Below are positions 22,936 to 34,507 of a DNA stretch of 64,000 nucleotides, one piece after another. Positions within the stretch are counted from its first letter, which is position 1; every line of letters starts with the position of its first letter. The stretch comes from Anthostomella pinea (Eukaryota > Ascomycota > Sordariomycetes > Xylariales > Xylariaceae). The stretch is from assembly GCA_963556695.1 (NCBI GenBank), contig CAUWAG010000003.1:4960001-5024000 (forward strand). Reading direction: 5' to 3'. The notes beneath the pieces were generated by a model. That model saw only the letters and a program-made list of their open reading frames with translations. It did no database searches and was not told where the DNA came from. The translations under genes were made by a program, and so were the position numbers.

Positions 22936-24117
22936 TGTGGATATGAGGCTCAAATGAGTTAAGCAAACCACCAACTGGCGTGCTGATAGGACGAGGAACG
23001 ACGGCCGTAAGGAAGGCGAGGCTTAATAGTCGATGAAAAGGAGCGTCGCATGTAATTTGTGGAATAGCTAGCACCAGAGCTCTTTAGTGGATCCTCGAAA
23101 AAACCCCAGCCTTAGGTTACGTACGAAAGTAGTAATATGACCGGTAAATCCTCGGCCGATCGGAAAACCCCGTGATTCGACCATTCTTCAGCCGTTCCGA
23201 GTCCCAAAAGTCGGTCCCGTACCTTAAAGCTTTGAACTCCATGTCAGCGCAGCCCCCAAGTTGCCAACCAACCGGCGTCGTTCTTACAAAGTAGCTTATT
23301 CGGTCCAATGTTTCGAGGGCGAGCAGACGGCTGCATGAGCGTCTACTGACTTGCCATATCCGATCAAACACATTGAGAGGACGGCATCCTATAGGACCGT
23401 CACCGGCAAACACAACGACCCCTCGGCCCCTCGACATGTCACCTGGGCTCGCCTGGGTGCAGAACGGCTGTGGTTCTCGTGCAGTGGAGTCGCTTGTTGT
23501 GGTTGGACGGTTTACGACAACAAGGTCCAGCCCCATACATGAAGACCGAGCTAGACGACAGACAAGGCACGCCGCTATTGGTGGCATTGGCTGCTGCCTC
23601 AAGAGACTTGCCATTCAATGCTGGGTTCGGGGGTCCTTTCTGTGGCAAGAGCGTCGCAATCATCAGGCAGTGAATCAGACTATCAGTGAAGCAGTGACTC
23701 GAGTGTCAGTCGGGGCCGTCCATTGTCCGCTTTCCGCAAGCACCCGCCGTACAGTCCGTACTCGAGGTGTCAGAACATGAGATACATATAACATGCATGG
23801 TGATAGTCCTGAGTGAATCCTATCCAGCAACACTTTCTCTGTGGTGGTAGGTTGAGGTACGCAGCTTCCCGTCAGTCTGCTTTCCCATACGCCCGCGAAC
23901 GCTTCTACGCTTTGGTTGGCTCCTCACCTACACCTCCTTTCAGCTGGCTTCCTTCAACCAGGGACATCCGATTTTTCCTCTGCGTAGTACACTGCCTGCG
24001 TAACCCCAATCACCACTTGGATGCGAGTATAAGAGTCAGCCTCTGCAACAACACAACATGGCTCAACAACCGAGTCTATACCGTTGAGTCTTTCCGCCCC
24101 CAACTATTCTTTCCAGC
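22936..24117. other. Divergent intergenic region, no gene seen
   Basis: About 1.2 kb between the starts of the HPM1-like gene (-) and the monooxygenase gene (+). Short ORFs overlap on both strands without domains. Confidence 0.55.
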
Positions 24118-26182
24118 ATGACCCGCCATCGAGTGTCACGCGCGCCCATCCAGAATACGGGCAACATCCAAGGTGCTAACGTCAAGGCAACTGCAGCAAA
24201 GGCGACCTATTCCGTTCTGGAGAAACCTCTGGGAACCGCCAAACATGTCAGAATCGTGGGCATCGGAGGTGGGGCGAGTGGCATCAACCTGATACGGACC
24301 CTTCGGAAGAACGTGACAAACTACGAGCATGTCGTCTACGAAAAGAACAGCCGGGTCGGAGGTACTTGGTTCGAGAACCGCTACCCAGGCTGCAGATGCG
24401 ATGTGCCTAGTCACAATTACCAGTTCTCATGGCGACCCAACCCGGAGTGGTCCAACTTCTTTTCGCCTGCCGACGAGATCGAGCAGTACCTGGACCGCAT
24501 CATAGAGGAAGAGCACATGGAGGACTCGATCAAGACGCAGCACAAAGTCGTCGGTGCATGGTGGAACGAGACTCAGGGGCTTTGGGATATCAGTGTCATC
24601 AACTTGCAGACTGGCAAGGAGTTCAAAGACCAGGCCAACTTCCTCGTTGACGCCTCCGGCATTCTGAAGTATGACACGGAGACTCCCACGCCGATCGAAG
24701 CTGTTCAGGCGACCAGGATTCAATGCTGATCACCATCACTAGCAACTGGAAATGGCCCGACGTTCCGAACCTGAAAAGCTTTCAGGGAGATCTGATACAT
24801 ACTGCACATTGGCCTAAAGACTTCGACTATGCTAACAAGACCGTTGCTGTCATCGGTAATGGCTCGTCTGGAATCCAGCTGCTGCCCGCGATTCAGCCAG
24901 GTTGGTGTACCCTATCTCTTTGGCAATCTGTTGCTGACGCACCTCAGGTGTCAAGGAGTTATATCACTTCGTTCGAACACCTACATGGATCGTCCCTCCC
25001 CGTATCATGACCATGAAGGTCATAGGAGGCCCAGCGAAGCCCATGCTGAGTCAGATCGAACTTGACGAAAAGGAGAACTTCACACCGACCCAAATCGAGA
25101 AGTTCAAAAGCGACCCTACTTTTTACCGCAAGTTTGTCAAGGCTATCGAGCAGGACATCAACGGGGCTTTCCCTATCGTGAGTACCGGCCGTGCCGCGCA
25201 GAACTCATTTCAAAGCTGACTTCGGTCGGACAGGTTATCAACGGTAGCCCGATACAGGCACTCGCAACGAGCAAGGTGGTGGAATACATGACCTTCTGCC
25301 TCGGTGGGGACGAAAAGCTCTGCGAAGCGTTGATACCGAAGTTTCCGCTGGGTTGTCGACGGATGACGCCAGCGCCAGGCTACCTTGAAGCTCTGCGTGC
25401 GCCCAATACCACAGTGATCACGGAGGGCATCGCCGCAGTCGTACCCGAGGGCATACAGCTCGAGTCGGGCGAAATCGTTAAGCTGGACGCTATCATTTGC
25501 GCCACGGGTTTCGACACCTCTTTCGCGCCGCGGTTCCCCGTCGTCGGGAGACATGGCAATCTCCAGGAAACGATGCAGACGGAGATACCCAGGGGCTACA
25601 TGTCTTGTGCACTTCCGGGCGTACCCAACTACTTCAGTAAGCAGCCACCCCCACCCACTCGCTATCCTTCTCCCATTCCACTCGATCACCGGGGGTAGAC
25701 AAGCGAGCTGGCCAGTCGCATCACAGCACTAACAGGCGCGCACAGCCTTCCTCGGCCCCAATGGCCCAATCGGCCACGGCAGCGTGTTTACGCTGAGCGA
25801 GCACATCGCCAAGTACATCACGGGAGTCATCACCAAGTGCCAGACAGAAGGCATCAAGGCGATCGTGCCGACCGACGCCGCCGTCGCCGACTACAGCGCG
25901 CACATCACGACCTTCATGCCGCGCACCGCGTGGGCGGCGCCCTGCCGCTCGTGGTTCAAGGGCGGCGCCGCCGAGGGCCCCGTCACGGCCCTGCACCCGG
26001 GGTCCCGCATCCACTTCTTCCACATGCTGGAGCGCTTCCGCGGCGAGGACTGGGATTACGTCTACGACTCGCCCGCGCGGAACCGGTTCGTGTACCTCGG
26101 CAATGGCTTCTCGACCAAGGAGCTCGACCCCCTGGGCGATCCGACGTGGTACCTGGACGAGGAGGGCGCGCTGGGACATTGA
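24118..26182 (+). CDS. FAD/NADPH Baeyer-Villiger monooxygenase
   Basis: Flavin enzyme that inserts one oxygen next to a carbonyl, turning ketones into esters or lactones. Exons 24118-24668, 24743-24900, 24948-25177, 25234-25636 and 25746-26182 give 592 aa; all four introns close in phase. FAD-binding Rossmann motif: GIGGGASGINLI (about 48-59). YEKNSRVGGTWFENRYPG is followed by CDVPSHNYQFSW. The type I Baeyer-Villiger fingerprint F-x-G-x3-H-x3-W is complete: FQGDLIHTAHW (197-207), restored by the first intron. NADPH-binding motif: VIGNGSSGIQLLP. CATGFDTSF lies near the C-terminal third. The large C-terminal part (GPNGPIGHGSVFTLSEH, CRSWFKGG) is typical of fungal steroid- or polyketide-acting members. 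Substrate unknown; no other secondary-metabolite genes lie next to it. Confidence 0.93.
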
Positions 26183-26558
26183 TTGACGCTTCTTACGAAA
26201 TCGATGAATGACTGACATGACACTACACCGATGGCGCGGTTTGCACCTGATGATCTGAATACACTCGAGGCGTTCTGGAGGTTGGCCCCTGCTTTCTTGC
26301 TGAAGAGCTCAGCTTTCATTCGTAGAGATTTCTTATTGATGCTTAATACAATTCGTCCCCTTATGCCACCTGCTCATTCATCTGTGGACCTCAAGTTGTC
26401 TCCCAAACTACGAATCCCGGCACCATTGCTACAAAGTAGGTATAGACAGCCGCGAGAGGCAAGTAGAATCTGCAAGTGAAATACGCACTGATACTGTAGT
26501 CGCCTTGTCTATCCACGAGCCACCCCTGGCATGATCTATCATCAGCACCATGCACTAA
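26183..26558. other. Convergent intergenic region
   Basis: About 375 bp between the ends of the monooxygenase (+) and helicase (-) genes; nothing else seen. Confidence 0.6.
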
Positions 26559-28898
26559 CTATGCCACCTCCCCAATACCACCCACCGCCAGGGCCTCGTC
26601 GATCCAGGCGGCCTCCACGGCGCTGACCTTCTTGGCGTAGTTCTTCTGGGTGTAGACGTGCTCGAGGAACATGACAGCAGCCGGCCGGCGCTGGCCGTGC
26701 AGCACGCTGGAGGGATGCACGGCGATGACGTGCTTGCCCTGTGTAGTAACATAACTCGAGTCGGGGGCCAGCAGGGCCGTCTTAGTCGCAAAACCGCGCA
26801 GGAAGCACTTCAGCAGCGTCTCGGCGCGCGCGGGGGACAGCGGCTGGAAGGGCTGCGGGTCGGGCGGCGGCGGTTCCGTGGTGAGAAACAGTTTCTCCTT
26901 GACGCAGATGCCGCGCAGCTGCCGGCGGATGTTGAGCGCCTGCCGCATGGTGCGCTGGTTGAGGCGGCGCGCCCGGCACCACTCGACGCGGTCGGCGTTC
27001 TCGGACGCGTACCGCTGCATCGTGGTCAGGTAGGTCAGGACGTCGCCCTCGCGGCGGTAGAGCTCCCGGCGCGCGTCCTCGACCTCGTCGAAGCGCTCGT
27101 CTTCGGAGTTCAGCTGCTGGAAGATGCTCTCGCCGGCCGTGAGGCACGCGATGATGTCGATGACCTCGAGCAGGCAGTCGTAGGCGGGTTCGGCGGCCGC
27201 GAGCAGCACGCGCCCGTAGGGGGCCGAGAGCGGGAAGAGCGCCAGCTTGCGGCCCACGGGCGTGATGGCGCCGTCGAGCGCGAGCGCGCCCAGCAGCACC
27301 AGGTGGAACAGCGCCTTCTCGATCGCGTCGACGTCGGGCACGTCCATGAGCGGGAAGGCGAGGATGTCGTCGATGCCGCGCGCCTTCATCGTCAGCACGG
27401 CGCCCAGCACGTCGTTGCGCAGGATCTCGGGCAGGTCGGCGTCCCGGAGCGCCTCGTACGTCTCGGCCGTGTAGAGCCGGTAGGACTTGCCGGCCTGCTC
27501 GCGGCCGGCTCGTCCCGTCCGCTGGATGGCTGACGATTTCGATATCGGCTTTGCTAGCAGCGACTCCATGCCCAGACGCGACCGGAACTGCTTCACCTTG
27601 GCCTTGCCGCAGTCGATTACGTAGCGGACGCCGGGCACTGTGACGGAAGTCTCGGCTATGTTCGTTGCTAGGACCACCTTCCGAGCGTATCTGGATTTCG
27701 CAGGCTGGAAGGCCTCTTGCTGCGCCTGGATCGAGAGCTGTCCGTATAGAGGGAACACTAGGAGTTTGGGCACGTCCGACGCCAACGTCGCGCTGTACTC
27801 TTCAATCAGGCGTTGCGCAGCCTCTATCTCTTCCTGTCCAGTGAGAAATGCTAGTATGTCCCCTGGGTATGGCTCTTGTGTGTGGATCTTGAAGATCTGC
27901 TTTATGAGGGCCTCTTGGATATCTGGAACGGGTTTGTCCGTGTGTTTGATCTCGACGGGCCACTGCCGGCCTTTTATTCGTAGAAGCTGCATAGACGGCG
28001 ATGTCGATGCTGGTGGTGCTGATGATGATGACGACGACATAGCTTGTGGGCTGAAGAAGTCCTGTATCTTCTCCACGTCTGCTGTTGCGCTCATGATGAC
28101 CACCTTGAGTGGGATCCCGCCGCGCCCTGCCTTGTCACCAGATAGAATCTGCTTCAGAAAGCCTGCGATCAAATCGACGTCAACGCTCCTCTCGTGGATC
28201 TCGTCGACTATGATAGCGCTATATTGACGGAGATTTGGGTCCCGCAGGAGCTCCTGTAGCAGCATACCCTCGGTGAGAAACTTGATCTTGGCGCCCTTGG
28301 GAACACTGTGATCGAATCGGACTGAGTAACCAACAGAGCCCTCGCGTGATCCTCCCAGCGGAGTGCCCATTTCGTTCGCCACTCGACCGGCGAGTGTCGT
28401 TGCGGCGACTCGACGGGGTTGCGTGATGGCGATCATCCCCCCAACGCCAACGAAATCAGACTGGATCTTTGTCTTCCTCCTGCGGCACCAGGGCTCGTCG
28501 CAGAGGAACTGGGGGACCTGCGTACTCTTTCCGGAACCTGTCTCACCGACAACAAGCAGGATATCCTCCTTTTGCAGCCGGTCCTTGATATCTCGCTGAT
28601 AAGTCCATATCGGCAATGCTTTCCGGGCTTTCAGCAAAGGTGAATCCTTGCGAACCTCCCTGGACCCCTTTGGAGCGTGTTTCTGAGGCTTAATTTGAAT
28701 TTGTGTGTCCGTACCATCCCCAGGCACACGTTCTGCTTCAGGCGCAGGGGGCTTCGATTGTGGTTCTATAGGCGCTGGCTTGGGCTGTGGTTTTAGGTAA
28801 GCGGATAATGAGATGACCTTGTCGCCAATCCTGACCACAGATGCATCATTCGCGTTCGCCTTTGTCTTGCGCCTCTTGGGCCGGTGCTCGTCCGCCAT
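26559..28898 (-). CDS. DEAH-box RNA helicase (Dhr2-like size)
   Basis: ATP-dependent RNA helicase, 779 aa, intronless. A basic N-terminus (HRPKRRKTK) and a Pro-rich linker to about residue 80 precede the core. Motifs in order: LPIWTYQRDI, Walker A GETGSGKSTQ (118-127), TQPRRVAA (Ia), DEIHERSVDVD (II, the DEIH form), MSATADVEK (III), FLTGQEEIEAA (IV), LATNIAETSVTVPG (V) and QRTGRAGRE (VI). The winged-helix, ratchet and OB-fold parts follow, with VLGAVLTMKARGIDDIL and HPSSVLH. The short N-terminus and total length fit the nucleolar 18S rRNA-processing helicase Dhr2 better than the splicing factors Prp2, 16, 22 and 43, which carry longer or different N-terminal regions. The exact orthologue is uncertain; the helicase identity is not. 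Confidence 0.92.
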   Translation of the reverse strand: MADEHRPKRRKTKANANDASVVRIGDKVISLSAYLKPQPKPAPIEPQSKPPAPEAERVPGDGTDTQIQIKPQKHAPKGSREVRKDSPLLKARKALPIWTYQRDIKDRLQKEDILLVVGETGSGKSTQVPQFLCDEPWCRRRKTKIQSDFVGVGGMIAITQPRRVAATTLAGRVANEMGTPLGGSREGSVGYSVRFDHSVPKGAKIKFLTEGMLLQELLRDPNLRQYSAIIVDEIHERSVDVDLIAGFLKQILSGDKAGRGGIPLKVVIMSATADVEKIQDFFSPQAMSSSSSSAPPASTSPSMQLLRIKGRQWPVEIKHTDKPVPDIQEALIKQIFKIHTQEPYPGDILAFLTGQEEIEAAQRLIEEYSATLASDVPKLLVFPLYGQLSIQAQQEAFQPAKSRYARKVVLATNIAETSVTVPGVRYVIDCGKAKVKQFRSRLGMESLLAKPISKSSAIQRTGRAGREQAGKSYRLYTAETYEALRDADLPEILRNDVLGAVLTMKARGIDDILAFPLMDVPDVDAIEKALFHLVLLGALALDGAITPVGRKLALFPLSAPYGRVLLAAAEPAYDCLLEVIDIIACLTAGESIFQQLNSEDERFDEVEDARRELYRREGDVLTYLTTMQRYASENADRVEWCRARRLNQRTMRQALNIRRQLRGICVKEKLFLTTEPPPPDPQPFQPLSPARAETLLKCFLRGFATKTALLAPDSSYVTTQGKHVIAVHPSSVLHGQRRPAAVMFLEHVYTQKNYAKKVSAVEAAWIDEALAVGGIGEVA

Positions 28899-29560
28899 TT
28901 CGTGATATTAGAAGCTTGAATACGAAAGCAGCAATCCAGGTGTTTTATACCAGTAGGAAGGGTTTCTCTTGAAAGCACATCTCAGGGTTGTGGGCTTTCG
29001 CTTTATCAGAGGAATGAAAATTCAAGTGCATGGGCGGGCACTGTGCTTTAAGGTTGGCGAGTGGCAGAAAAACATGCGGGGACAGTGCGACTATGTACTG
29101 TGTTTACTCTATTGGTGGGGCAAGCTGGGGCGTTCTCAGCCACTTTTTCGATTGGACGAAGGGTTCAATGATCATGGTCCTCCTTTGCGGTTCGAAATTG
29201 AAACAAATCGACTGTCAGTAGAAGAGTATCTACCTACATATAATTAAGGTATTCAACAAGTTCAAGACCGCTCGAGCGTGATCAACTATACATATAGAAG
29301 ATTGTCTTAGTCGACCATTGATAACCGACTTGTGGACGCTGTAACATGTGCTTCGAGGCGCACTTGAACACTTGACTGCCACCCGCCCCTTTCCAACGCA
29401 ATGTTGATATCCGACGTACACGAAGCTATCAATACAAGTACATTGGCTAGGTCCATTGAGCCTTGCCTCGTGTCATGCGCCTATGGCATTTTATAACAAG
29501 CAACTGCTTCCCATCGGCAAGAATGATGGTTGGGAGACAAGATTCCCATCCCACGGTTCT
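28899..29560. other. Intergenic, promoter of the helicase gene
   Basis: About 660 bp between the helicase start (-) and the SDHAF3 stop (-). A 92-codon plus-strand ORF at 28969-29247 has no recognisable feature. Confidence 0.55.
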
Positions 29561-30056
29561 TTACTCTTCGCCGCCCTCTTCGCTCCTCTTCTTGATCGCC
29601 TGCATAAGCTCATACATCTGCCCCATCTGCTGATCTAGATGGACACATCAGTAAGATCTTGCGCCATGGACCAATTGGAGCAGATATACCACTCATCTTC
29701 TCAACCTTTGCCGGGTCTAGTTTCTCACCAACCCAGGCGTCGCCCTCGACCTTCTGCGCATACAGCTGCCACTCGGTGAGGAAGCCAATCTGGATCAAAA
29801 ATCAGCCGGGTTACAAGAGCGTGCATTGTAATGAGTTCTCGATTACTAGATGAGCAGGATTGTCGATGTCCTTATGCGCGCGAAACTCGGCCTTGATGTA
29901 CTCGTCCCCAAGCACGCGCATCTCTGACGGCAGATGCTTCCGGTGCGCTCTGAACAGACGACGGTAAAGAGGGATTGGGGGTAGGATCGCCATCGGGGCG
30001 GGCTTCAGGCCATTCCCGGTTGTCGCGGTGGCTAATAATCTCGTTGTGGCTCTCAT
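29561..30056 (-). CDS. SDHAF3: Succinate dehydrogenase assembly factor 3 (Acn9, LYR protein)
   Basis: Mitochondrial LYR-motif protein that helps mature the Fe-S subunit Sdh2 and protects it from oxidants; yeast acn9 mutants fail to grow on acetate. Exons 30056-29847, 29789-29690 and 29634-29561 give 127 aa. Residues 1-25 are a presequence-like stretch (MRATTRLLATATTG). Family signature: LPPIPLYRRLFRAHRKHLP with L30-Y31-R32. It continues with MRVLGDEYIKAEFRAHKDID, GFLTEWQLYAQKVEG and the tail QQMGQMYELMQAIKK. Introns of 57 and 55 nt both close in phase. Its client SDH2 lies about 15 kb upstream in the window, on the same strand. Confidence 0.95.
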
Positions 30057-31012
30057 GTTGATACACAATTTGAAGTCTATCCAGAGTTGAAGACGGGTTC
30101 GCTGATGCTGTCAATGACACTTCAATTTGGTGTTCCTTCGCGGATCGGAGGTTAGCGGCACAGCACAGTCTCTGTTAGTCTGTCTTCAAGTCTGCGCACT
30201 GTGACTTTGGATCCGTAGTGGGTCTGACTTAAATGCTCCCGTCCTTTTCTTCGACGTCCCACCCGTCTCTGCTCACATTACTCGACCTGAGTCTTCTCAG
30301 ACACAAAAGTCACTTCTAGGTCGCACATCCGCAAGCTTTGACGTAGGTTTTTCTTCGTCTTGCTACCTACTTTACATATATGATTAATACACGCAACCCG
30401 TCCGCTCGTCCAGCTGCGAATTGCAGCAGCCTGGAGAAGGCCGATTGCCTAGAGTGCATGAGGACGGGTCTCGAGGTCTAGGCATATACCAACTCCACAG
30501 TCTGCTATTGATAAGTAACTAGCAGCTTCAACTCAGACTCCTTCACTTTGACGCGGTCAGTTACGGCTCCATCGGCGCTCGTTGGGGTCAGCCTGAACAG
30601 CTGGAGGCACTCGACTGGCTACACAAAAAGTGTCTGCTGGCGACGGGAATGAGATCTCTCGTGCCCAGCAAAGCTTGTACAACCCTTTTCAGACGGTAGT
30701 CTACCTCATGAGGAGCTACATATGATATGCAGAAGATTGCGGCTGGAAGGTTTGGCAATTCATCTCAGCCCCGCGACGTGCACCTTCCCTCTCGATTTTG
30801 CCCTGCATAACCGCTTTCCGAGTTTCAGCGTCCGTCTCCTTTTCTCCGCGCGGCTGGGCAACCTCCAAATAAACAAGAATTCATGTATCTTATGGGCAGT
30901 GTTGAGTATCATGTCTTGACCCGGCCTTTGCGCTGAACTGCAGCACTCATGTTATCGAAAGAAGCATAACCTTGCGTCCTTTCGTTCTTCTCGCGAAGCC
31001 TACCTACTCATC
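30057..31012. other. Divergent intergenic region
   Basis: About 955 bp between SDHAF3 (-) and the HET gene (+). No gene recognised. Confidence 0.55.
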
Positions 31013-32789
31013 ATGAGGTTATTGCAGACCTCAAGTCTGCGGTTGGAAAGCTTCGCGAACCGGCACAAAGCCCCACCCTATGCGATCCTCTCTCACATGT
31101 GGTTCGACGACGAAGTACTGTTCGAAGACATTGAGAACCGATCCCGCGAGGCTTTGATCAAGAAGCAAGGCTTTCTAAAGATTGAACTAAGCGCACGGCA
31201 GGCTCTCCAGGATGGCTATGCGTATATATGGATCGACACCTGCTGCATCGACAAGAGCAGCAGCACCGAGCTTTCCGAGGCCATCAATTCCATGTCTGAT
31301 TGGTATCGGTCAGCCGGCATTTGCTATGCGTATTTGGCCGACACGACCGATTTGAGTCAACTCGGGAGTTCGCGATGGTACTCTCGCGGTTGGACGCTAC
31401 AGGAGCTCATTATGCCTCGCCAGGTCAAGTTCTTTGGCGCGGCTTGGGAACCTCTGGGCTCCCGCACCGCCATGGCCGCTGCTATAGCGGACGTCACGGG
31501 GATCGACCGGACCATCCTCTCACTTGAAGATCGCTCTTCTTCGGGCGAATTCGCACACCTACTACAATCCTTCAACGTGGCGACGCGCATGGCATGGGCT
31601 ACGAGTCGAGTAACGACGCGGCCGGAGGACGCTGCTTACTGCCTGATGGGCATTTTTGATGTTAGCATGCCCCTGCTATACGGGGAGGGGGAACGAGCGT
31701 TCCAGCGCTTGCAAATGGAAGTTGTCAAGCAACTCAACGATACCTCCATATTAGCCTTCACGAGCGGTTCGCGGGCGCCCATGCTTTTCGCCAGCAGTAC
31801 TGCTGATTTCAAATACGTGTTGCCCTCCGTGTGGCTGCGCTGCGAGGAACAACCAAGACTACGGCTAGAGGGATCGCAGCTAGAATTGGATATATGGCTC
31901 TGCCCCTCGACAAATCAGGAATTATACTACGGAATTTTCGACTGTTCATTTGGGGCGGACTACCTTTCTCGACCAGCGATGCTGCTTCGTCGTGTAAAGC
32001 AGGGTGGAGAGTTGGAGTTTCTGCGAGTTCGCCAGGACGTCCTCTTTCGAATCTCGCCCGGAAAGATTCAGACCACGGAGTCAGGCGATATCGATCGGCT
32101 TTCTGGACCAGGTAGGTCACCCATCCGTCTACGGAGACCCCATTCAAGATCCAAGCCGCTAACCTCCTCAAGTCGGTCTCTGTCTGGATAAAGTGAGGCG
32201 GGTGAGAATCACGATCAAAAGCCAATCCCCAAATTTGTACGAATACACGCCTCCCGCCGTCCAGTGGCGCCTAGAAACACAGCACGGTATTGGTCCATAT
32301 GTTCTAGAGCGTAGCGAGCCCCCGAGCGCGGGGTGCATGCTGCTTCATCGTTCTTCATTCAAGTTATATGCCGGCAAGCCCGCCGCTCACGGCATGGCTT
32401 CATTCACCAGAGAAGGCGCTTCGAAACAAGCTAGCCGGTTCCTATTGGTGTGGGGTGAGCGGCGGTATGGAACCTGGCCACCGGTCCCCTGGTGTAGGAT
32501 CATAGTACTGCAACAAATTGAGGCCGACCTAGACTATTTCCCGTCCGATATTCGAGACCGGTGGCCGAGTCTCGACGCAGAGTTGTGCGTAGATGCCCTT
32601 TTCGAGCCTTTCGAGCCAAGCCGGGTGGCATTCACGCGCATAATGTCGCGCAGCGATCTGCTTTCCGTCGATAGGTTCGAGATGTCAACAGGTGAGAACT
32701 CACCTTGCATCATCACGTCACATATATCGGCGGTGACGTTCCTAGAAAGGACGATGTTCAAACTCGACCTTCATATAGGTAAGGGTTGA
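31013..32789 (+). CDS. HET-domain protein 1 (heterokaryon-incompatibility type), intact
   Basis: HET proteins are fungal non-self-recognition and cell-death regulators. Exons 31013-32111 and 32173-32789 give 571 aa; the 61-nt intron (GTAGGT...CTCAAG) joins in phase to LSGPVGLCLDKV. The HET domain covers about residues 1-220, with PPYAILSHMW, then YAYIWIDTCCIDKSSSTELSEAI (the central WIDTCCID signature), MSDWYRSAGICYAYLAD and SRWYSRGWTLQELI. PEDAAYCLMGIFDVSMPLLYGEGERAF is the typical post-domain block. The C-terminal half has no recognisable repeats (no WD40, ankyrin or NACHT), so it is of the short class. Whether it acts in vegetative incompatibility cannot be told from sequence. Confidence 0.92.
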
Positions 32790-34507
32790 GTGAACACGAC
32801 TTAATGAGAGGAAGCGGGATCGCTCCAGAACAGGCAAAATAAGGCCTTCTGCTAGATCAGCTGAGGCTTCCGGGACATTTTCCATAGATACTAAAGGCGG
32901 ACACCACGCTCCAGAGGCCAGCCAGTTGATGGGTTCATGCCAAAACTTAGCAGCTCGGATATATACACCACAATGTGAATGGGCAACGCTTTTACACCTT
33001 CCGCTTTCGCTTCGTACATAAGCTGAGGAAGAAGTCAATAAACCATATAGCATACTATATGATGGAACTGAGTCTTTGGTAGAGGTGTCTGGCGTGTGTT
33101 GGCATGTTGAGTAAGACTACTCCTTACTTTGGTTGTGCCGCGCAGTAGTTCTCGAAGGAAGCTTGTGCCCGACGAAACTCTAGCTTCAATAAGACACTTC
33201 GTTCCGTGCTATAACCCACGATTGAGCCTCAATCCAAGTAGCTTGGTAATAGTTAGCATCGAGTAAGGCCCGCAGGTCCGAAGTGGCAACTGCAAGGGGA
33301 CTGACTTCCTTACGACGGGACGCAATCCCCAGGGTCGTGGATCGGGTTCTGGAACCAGCCACTGAGATCATCTTTTTTGACGACGGACAGACGCCTTGGT
33401 GTAACCATACGAGGATTATGGTGATCCTTGATGCTTGTTTGGGGGCAGAATTGCGCTGTTCACGATGCGTCGGGGCGGGACAGTCATTGTGCTTGTTGGG
33501 CAGCTGCTCTGTTGGCAGTCCCACGCCTTGGAGCTGTGATCGGGAATGTCGTAACACTCGTGATGAAGTAACAGGGTCTACGTCAGGCTTCTCTGAGAGA
33601 AGATGAGCTGCCGTCTTTACTTCCTTGGAATGAGTGACCGCCATGAGTAGGACGGCTATCATAACACAATAGCCGAGGCGTTATATTGCGCTGCATCGAG
33701 GGGAGTCCCGGCTTGCCGGCGTCTACGTATGACATGGGCTGATTGCATTTGACTCGTCACCGCAGAGAACTCGGAATTTCCTATTCCCTACTATTGACCT
33801 CCAAGGCAATGAAGATAGTACTACACAGCATAAGACGTGTTGAGCCAAGTGGCGTCTGGATTCTGCGCTGCATCTGGGATCATGCTAGTCATTGCTATAT
33901 AGTGCGTGCTTCTTTTCGCCCATGTTGGACATGTTGCAGAAAGCATTGACAATGTAAGGAATCGCCAGGCTTCGAGCGGTGGCAATGGAAGTGACCTATG
34001 CATCGTGGCGTGACAATACGCCCGCACTTGTGGATGCTGATTCCAGGCACTCAGTAGAGTGTGCTGGCTTGAATCGTCAGCATATGCAATGATAGCAGTA
34101 AAGCCCCTCAAGACACATAGAGTCAGACGTTACATTCCTTGAGATCACTATAATATCTGCCTCATTAGCGTGGGTTGTCGCGCCGCCGCGGCTCCATCGT
34201 CTTCTCCGTCCAGGGCCTCCTGAGCCGGGTATGCCGGCTAGACCTATTGCCGGCTCGCGGTAATTAGTCGCCGTATACAGGGCGCTTTCAAAGCCGCTCA
34301 GCTTCATGTCGACGCCCATCACAGAGTCATCCCGACTAGACGACAGGCAAAGCAGTCCCTGGACGCTAATGTCCGTTCAGCTGCAACGTGAGTTATCATG
34401 AATGAGCCTGTCGCTTGATTGTTTCTCCTCAATAGGGCGATGACCCATCTGCTTGTTGGAGTGGAGTGGTTCTCGAACCGCGCTGTCCCATCATATGAGC
34501 CGCGGCT
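32790..34507. other. Intergenic, no gene seen
   Basis: About 1.7 kb between the ends of the HET gene and the kinase pseudogene. ORFs up to 158 codons occur on both strands but overlap each other and lack domains. Confidence 0.5.

Noticed and set aside
26658..27533. A 291-codon plus-strand ORF opposite the helicase
   Set aside because: Shadow of the GC-rich helicase exon; the minus strand carries all helicase motifs.
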